This document shows, piece by piece, positions 59,825 to 64,000 of a DNA stretch of 64,000 bases (the first letter of the stretch is position 1; every line of letters starts with the position of its first letter). The stretch is taken from positions 22,010,001-22,074,000 of the forward strand of contig OY987267.1 of NCBI GenBank assembly GCA_963920665.1. Direction: 5' to 3'. The notes beneath the pieces were generated by a model. That model ran no database searches and was not told where the DNA came from. It saw only the letters and a program-made list of their open reading frames with translations. Position numbers and translations under genes: made by a program. The stretch comes from Straminergon stramineum (taxonomy: Eukaryota > Streptophyta > Bryopsida > Hypnales > Calliergonaceae).

Positions 59825-60903
59825 CTGGACAAGAAGTATTTTTTTGTGCAATTTTTGATGACAAGGAGTATTGCTTGGTGTAAGTTGGTCACTAAAGAAT
59901 GCAAGAATTCGGTTCGGATGAATAAAAAAAATTCCATATGAAGAATCTAAAATGTCCGATTATGAGGGTGGACCTGCATCATGAGTCAAATATACAAAAT
60001 AACTTGCTTGTAAATGAACAAAGAATTTTTTGGCAAGGACTCATAGGATTTGCTTTGCAAATATGAAATTTGTAATAGAATTTTTCACAAAATCACTCTC
60101 TAAAAGATAGCAATGCCTATAACCGTCTACTTAACCCGTGTAGTGTGTACTAGAAAGGTGGACATACATTTCAAGCTTTCTAAGCAAAATAAATTACTAT
60201 AAGAATCTAGACTTCAAATCTTTTTTTTAGTATTGATTTTTGATACATTGGCAATTGAAATACTACTTTTTGAAATTCAAGCATCTCAATCTTGCAATTT
60301 GTAAGGTTTCTTATTCTAAAATATTAGGAGTGTGTGTGGTAACAAGGTTACTAAAGGATCCTACTTTAGTTACTTTTGAATAAGTTCAAAGATAAATACA
60401 AATGAAGATTTTAGCTTGGCTTCCAAGACTAGTATTTTGAAGCACTTTTTGACCTCTAAACATGAAAGAACTTTAGAGATTAACTACCCAAAAGTTTAGA
60501 GAAGCTCAAAATCAACAAACTTACAGTATTGATCCAATAGAAAGCTAACAATACTACAAATACTACTAGCACTGAATATTCCCAATACACTCCATTCCAG
60601 TTTTAAATGTTGAAGGGGTTCACAAAGTCTGAATTCTATATTGTCACATTCATATCCTACCCCACTTTGCATTGTGACCTGCGCTTTGGTTGCCCAAGGA
60701 GTGATTATAAAGAGCTCTAATAAGTGTGTCTTGAATACAAGTATAAAATACATATATGGTACAAGTGCAATACCGGTATTTTGTACTATCTCGAGTACGC
60801 AGCCTTCCTGTTAACCGCGCCGTTTGCCCTTCCTGCCAACTTCCAACTTCCGACGGCATCTAGGCCTGGAAGCCGTGGGACACGCGGGAATAGGTCCTCG
60901 ATA
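59825..60903. other. AT-rich intergenic DNA, no gene seen
   Basis: No recognisable gene or element. GC content rises from about 60790. Confidence 0.4.
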
Positions 60904-61038
60904 ATGGCTCCTTCCTGGAAGCCAATTTTGGACAACCCCAATCAGAGACCGTTGTTGGAACTTTCTAATGTGGCCAAGAAATGCGGCAGTGGCAGTGGCC
61001 GGGATTTTGCCAAAATTAAAACTAAGTTCAAATTTTAA
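60904..61038 (+). CDS. possible small or partial coding exon, unknown
   Basis: A 44-codon frame starts with ATG at 60904 (MAPSWKPILDNPNQRP...) and ends at TAA 61038. Its composition is balanced and GC-richer than its surroundings, unlike the AT-rich random frames nearby. The same frame stays open upstream to 60724. It could be a first exon whose splice donor I cannot place, a small gene, or a gene relic. No domain is recognised. Confidence 0.25.
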   Translation: MAPSWKPILDNPNQRPLLELSNVAKKCGSGSGRDFAKIKTKFKF

Positions 61039-62002
61039 GCGTCTCTGAACTCCTACTAGTGTAGATTTTCCAGGAAAAATTCCATTTGCACGTTGAGTAC
61101 AGTTCCAGCCTTCCAGGTGGGTAGTTGGGTAAGTTACTAACTGAACTGAACTTCTAGTGGAGTCCTGGATAGAAGTACTGTAGACAAATTATTAGAAGTG
61201 CTTTTTCTTTTCTTTTCTTTTTTGGACAATTTCCCTTAGAAGGGCCTTTGTAGGGGGGTTTCTACTGCCTCCCTGATGTCAGTGATGCAAGTGTGATCTA
61301 AGCCTACAGTATTGAAGGTACATTTCCAGTGACTGCAGTAACTTAAGTGCGTTAAGTTATGTGTGGAAGTAGGAGACTAGGTCATTTCAGTTAGGGCCTT
61401 GCCTTGGGGTGAGCAGATGGGACTTCAGAAGCATGTCTTTGTGGTGCTTTCCAGGAATTGGAGGCAAAATGAAGTCATGTGCTACGTGGGGAAATTAGTC
61501 TGGGGTCATGAACTCATAATTGGTGTGGCGAGACAGTCATTCGGTAGGGGCGGGGGGGGCATGGAACTTACGGTCATTATGTATCGTTGAATAGGGACCT
61601 GCTGTAGCTCTGATTTCTTTGGAATATATACAATGTCATGGGCATGTGCATAGAGAAACCTTCCAAAGTACGTACAGGAACAACAGGGGTTCTTTGTTTA
61701 CAAGGAGTTCAGAAAATGCATTCTGAGAGATTTTGAAGTATCCTTTTTTTGACTACCAATAACCTGTATGCTAGACAGTGAAATTAGGTTGCATGAAGAA
61801 TAGGGTTGCCCACCCTCAAGAAAGTTACTGTACAAGCTATCAAAGTCAACAGATATTTCTAGAGATATTTCCATTTGTACTGGACAATGGAGGTTCATGA
61901 GTCCTATTGATAACAAGACCTAATTCAAAAGTAGTGCATGCTTGCACAATACCTCTCATAAGTCTTGCACCCTCGCTATGAAGCCTTTCAAAGTTTTCCT
62001 TT
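61039..62002. other. intergenic DNA, no gene seen
   Basis: Moderate composition. AACTTAAGTGCGTTAAG near 61330 echoes the motif of the other GC-richer islands. Confidence 0.35.
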
Positions 62003-62984
62003 ATAACCCCTCATCACTGGAGAGGACGAAAAGTGTCCTCACATTGTTTGGTAGTCAAATTCAAAGTGCTGTTACTTTTGCATCCAATGTTTGAATTCAA
62101 TAAAAACTTGTTGGAAAAGTTGCGCACATAAATCTATTTTCACTAGGGAAATTTTCAGATCACCCCAAGATGCATTGGGTTTTTGAGAGCCCTTCGAAAT
62201 TCAAAGGTTCAATTTGAGTTCACCACATTGCATTCTAATGGCTGAAACTTTTGGGGCTTGTAACTTTTTCATAAAATATTTTTTTCCAATAAAATTTGTT
62301 GGTTTTTGTTCATCTTAAGGTCTAGTTATTGTGGTAAAATTTTCATGTCAACCCAAGTTATTTTGAATGTTTGGGAGCAATTCAAAGTTCAAAATCCACA
62401 CATTTTTGCATTATAGTGAACTTTCACGGCTTATAACTTCTTCATATAAGGTCTATTTTCAATCATTTTTGTTGGAAAAGTTTTACATACTAGTCTTGTT
62501 TGTGTGGTTAAAATTTCATATCAATCCAAGAGGTAATGAGTGACTAAGAAGCATTTTAGTAGAGGGAGGTTCAACCATAGATGTGATTTTTTCCTACTTT
62601 TTTCACTATTTTTTTGACATTTCAAAACAATTTTGCAAACACAATGAGTCACTTGAATGATATTTTTTTCACCAAAGTGTTTGTCTTTTGGTTTTGAATC
62701 CCTGTATGGCTTAAAGTTTTTCCATTTGAGTAGGTTTAGAAATCAAATTTCACCTCCAAATGTGTTTTTAAGAAAATTTCAGCTTGTTTTTTCAACACAA
62801 AAACATTATAATAATTCAATCTATACTATCAAATGACCCCAAATTTGTTTCACACCATCTACAACATACACACTACAAGATTGTACAATTGAGATTTTCA
62901 TACTTCACTGAAATTTAGACTTATAGCACTTGAAAAGCAAGGATGCTTTTACACATGTTTGGACTTCAGGCGATGAGGGGTTAA
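62003..62984. mobile_element. TTAA MITE, family B copy 2 (982 bp)
   Basis: Same length and order as 55085-56065, with the right end TCAGGCGATGAGGGGTTAA. The left flank is ATAA instead of TTAA and the left end is mutated (CCCCTCATCACTGGAG). Confidence 0.85.
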
Positions 62985-63494
62985 ACTCCGTTTTAAGAAT
63001 ACTCTATCAAAACTATCCTATTAAATCTAGTGATTTATGAAACCCTAACCAACATACAAAATTTCAATGTTAGAGAATAGGAACTGTATCTTTGGTGAAT
63101 TATTTTATTTGTTTTTCATGGCTTTACATAATAATTAAGTAAAAATTATATGTGATGATTTTTTAAGATTTGATTGCATATATATTTAGGAAATATCATT
63201 GTTCACATTTTTCGTGTTACAAAGACTCACACTATGTAGGTAAAATTTTCTTCCATGTGATTTTCAATTTCCTTTCATAAACATTCAAAGAAAAGGAAAA
63301 CAAGCCCATTTATAGGAAAAAAAATTTAACAAACATTGTCAAATAGGGTATCATTAGAAAACTCTAGTACTATAGAAGCCTAATATAACATAAATTTTTT
63401 ATCATGTCTTGTTCATTTGCAACTACTTTGCCTCAAAGTGGTACATCTACTACCATCAAATACTATAACCTTGAGCTACCATCACAACTTCCAT
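62985..63494. other. AT-rich flank of the Tc1-like fragment
   Basis: No terminal repeat for the transposase relic could be identified here. Confidence 0.35.
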
Positions 63495-63710
63495 TCAATT
63501 TGGCATTGTAGAAATTAAATTTTTGATACTTTCTTGAGATATATCCTGGCAAGCCAAATTCACTAATGTTGACATTTGGTCTTTGTTATGGGGTCTACAC
63601 CTTCTTTGCACTTGATCTTTGATTTTCTTCCATAAGTTTTCTATAGGATTGAGGTCAAAAGAATTTGGTGGGTAGTCAATGACTTTCATATTATGTCATG
63701 GTGCACAATT
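63495..63710 (-). pseudogene. decayed Tc1/mariner-like transposase, C-terminal part
   Basis: The minus-strand frame from 63689 reads MKVIDYPPNSFDLNPIENLW and continues for 64 codons to a stop at 63495. YPPNSFDLNPIENLW is the hallmark block around the third catalytic acidic residue of Tc1-type DDE transposases. Just upstream, the frame reads NCAP-stop-HN, recognisable as the D-N-A-P-x-H block, with the aspartate changed to N, TGA at 63696-63698 in place of the next codon, and about 15-20 residues missing between the two blocks. No catalytic core is found further upstream within the window. It is an inactive fragment; family assignment is by motif. Confidence 0.85.
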
Positions 63711-64000
63711 AACTAACACTACTTAGAACTTTACAAAGTTTGTGTATGGAACTCCTAGCAACACCACATACACAATATTCTCGACAAACATTAATCTTTT
63801 CTCACAAAATTTCTAGGCTATGTCTACAAGCAACAATTAGTAGAAGCATGCATGTAGTAATGTTGATCCTCTCAACTCCAAAGCCGTTTGACATCTATTA
63901 CTTGTGATCTTTTACAACAGAATTTTCAAATGTAGCATTGTACCTTTGAACTCATCTTAGTGTTTTCAAAATCAACCACCTCTCACAAAAAGAGATATTT

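Noticed and set aside
59392..59858. Overlapping 110- and 126-codon frames upstream of the CYSTM gene
   Set aside because: They overlap on opposite strands in a GC-richer stretch, have no recognisable domains and lie where a promoter is expected.

Overview
This window is nuclear DNA from a plant. It holds two protein genes with ordinary GT-AG introns, separated by about 48 kb of AT-rich, transposon-laden DNA. It has no bacterial-style operons, CRISPR arrays or rRNA, and no tRNA I could support. The GC-rich codon use of the larger gene and the transposon mix would fit a non-flowering land plant (moss, fern or similar). That placement is a guess; the plant assignment itself rests on the two genes.

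Genes. (1) 7689-9873, minus strand: a four-exon gene for an Armadillo-repeat protein of about 583 residues. Its last exon carries only three codons and the stop. (2) 58073-58716, minus strand: a three-exon gene for a 75-residue CYSTM-type protein, with a YPPQG/YPQQG-repeat tail and a cysteine-rich C-terminus. Each exon is too short to stand out as an open frame. Weaker candidates are a 44-codon frame at 60904-61038 and a 117-codon frame at 57318-57671.

Mobile DNA. The rest is a layered record of small non-autonomous elements. Left edge to 1055: one end of a CACTA transposon. 2831-4271: a Mutator-like element with 340-370 bp inverted arms and a 9-bp target duplication. At 5341-5556 and then from 29 to 63 kb: at least eleven complete or partial elements with ends beginning TTAA-CCC, in several families of about 220 to 980 bp; this is the signature of piggyBac-type MITEs. 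7277-7633 and 42365-42726: an inverted pair of TA-flanked MITEs. 37481-38372: two adjacent PIF/Harbinger-like MITEs sharing TAA duplications. 39600-39908: a CACTA-type MITE. 14.6, 16.9, 26.8, 27.1 and 36.2 kb: very short poly(A)-tailed retroposons, most with target duplications and a conserved 3' hairpin. 63495-63710: a decayed Tc1-like transposase fragment. Several dispersed repeats of unknown type and degenerate tandem arrays (14.2-15.3, 22.3, 40.1 kb) complete the picture.

The most notable signals are the TTAA-element expansion, including a chimeric element and abutting copies, and the ultra-short retroposon family whose terminal hairpin appears to be kept by paired base changes.
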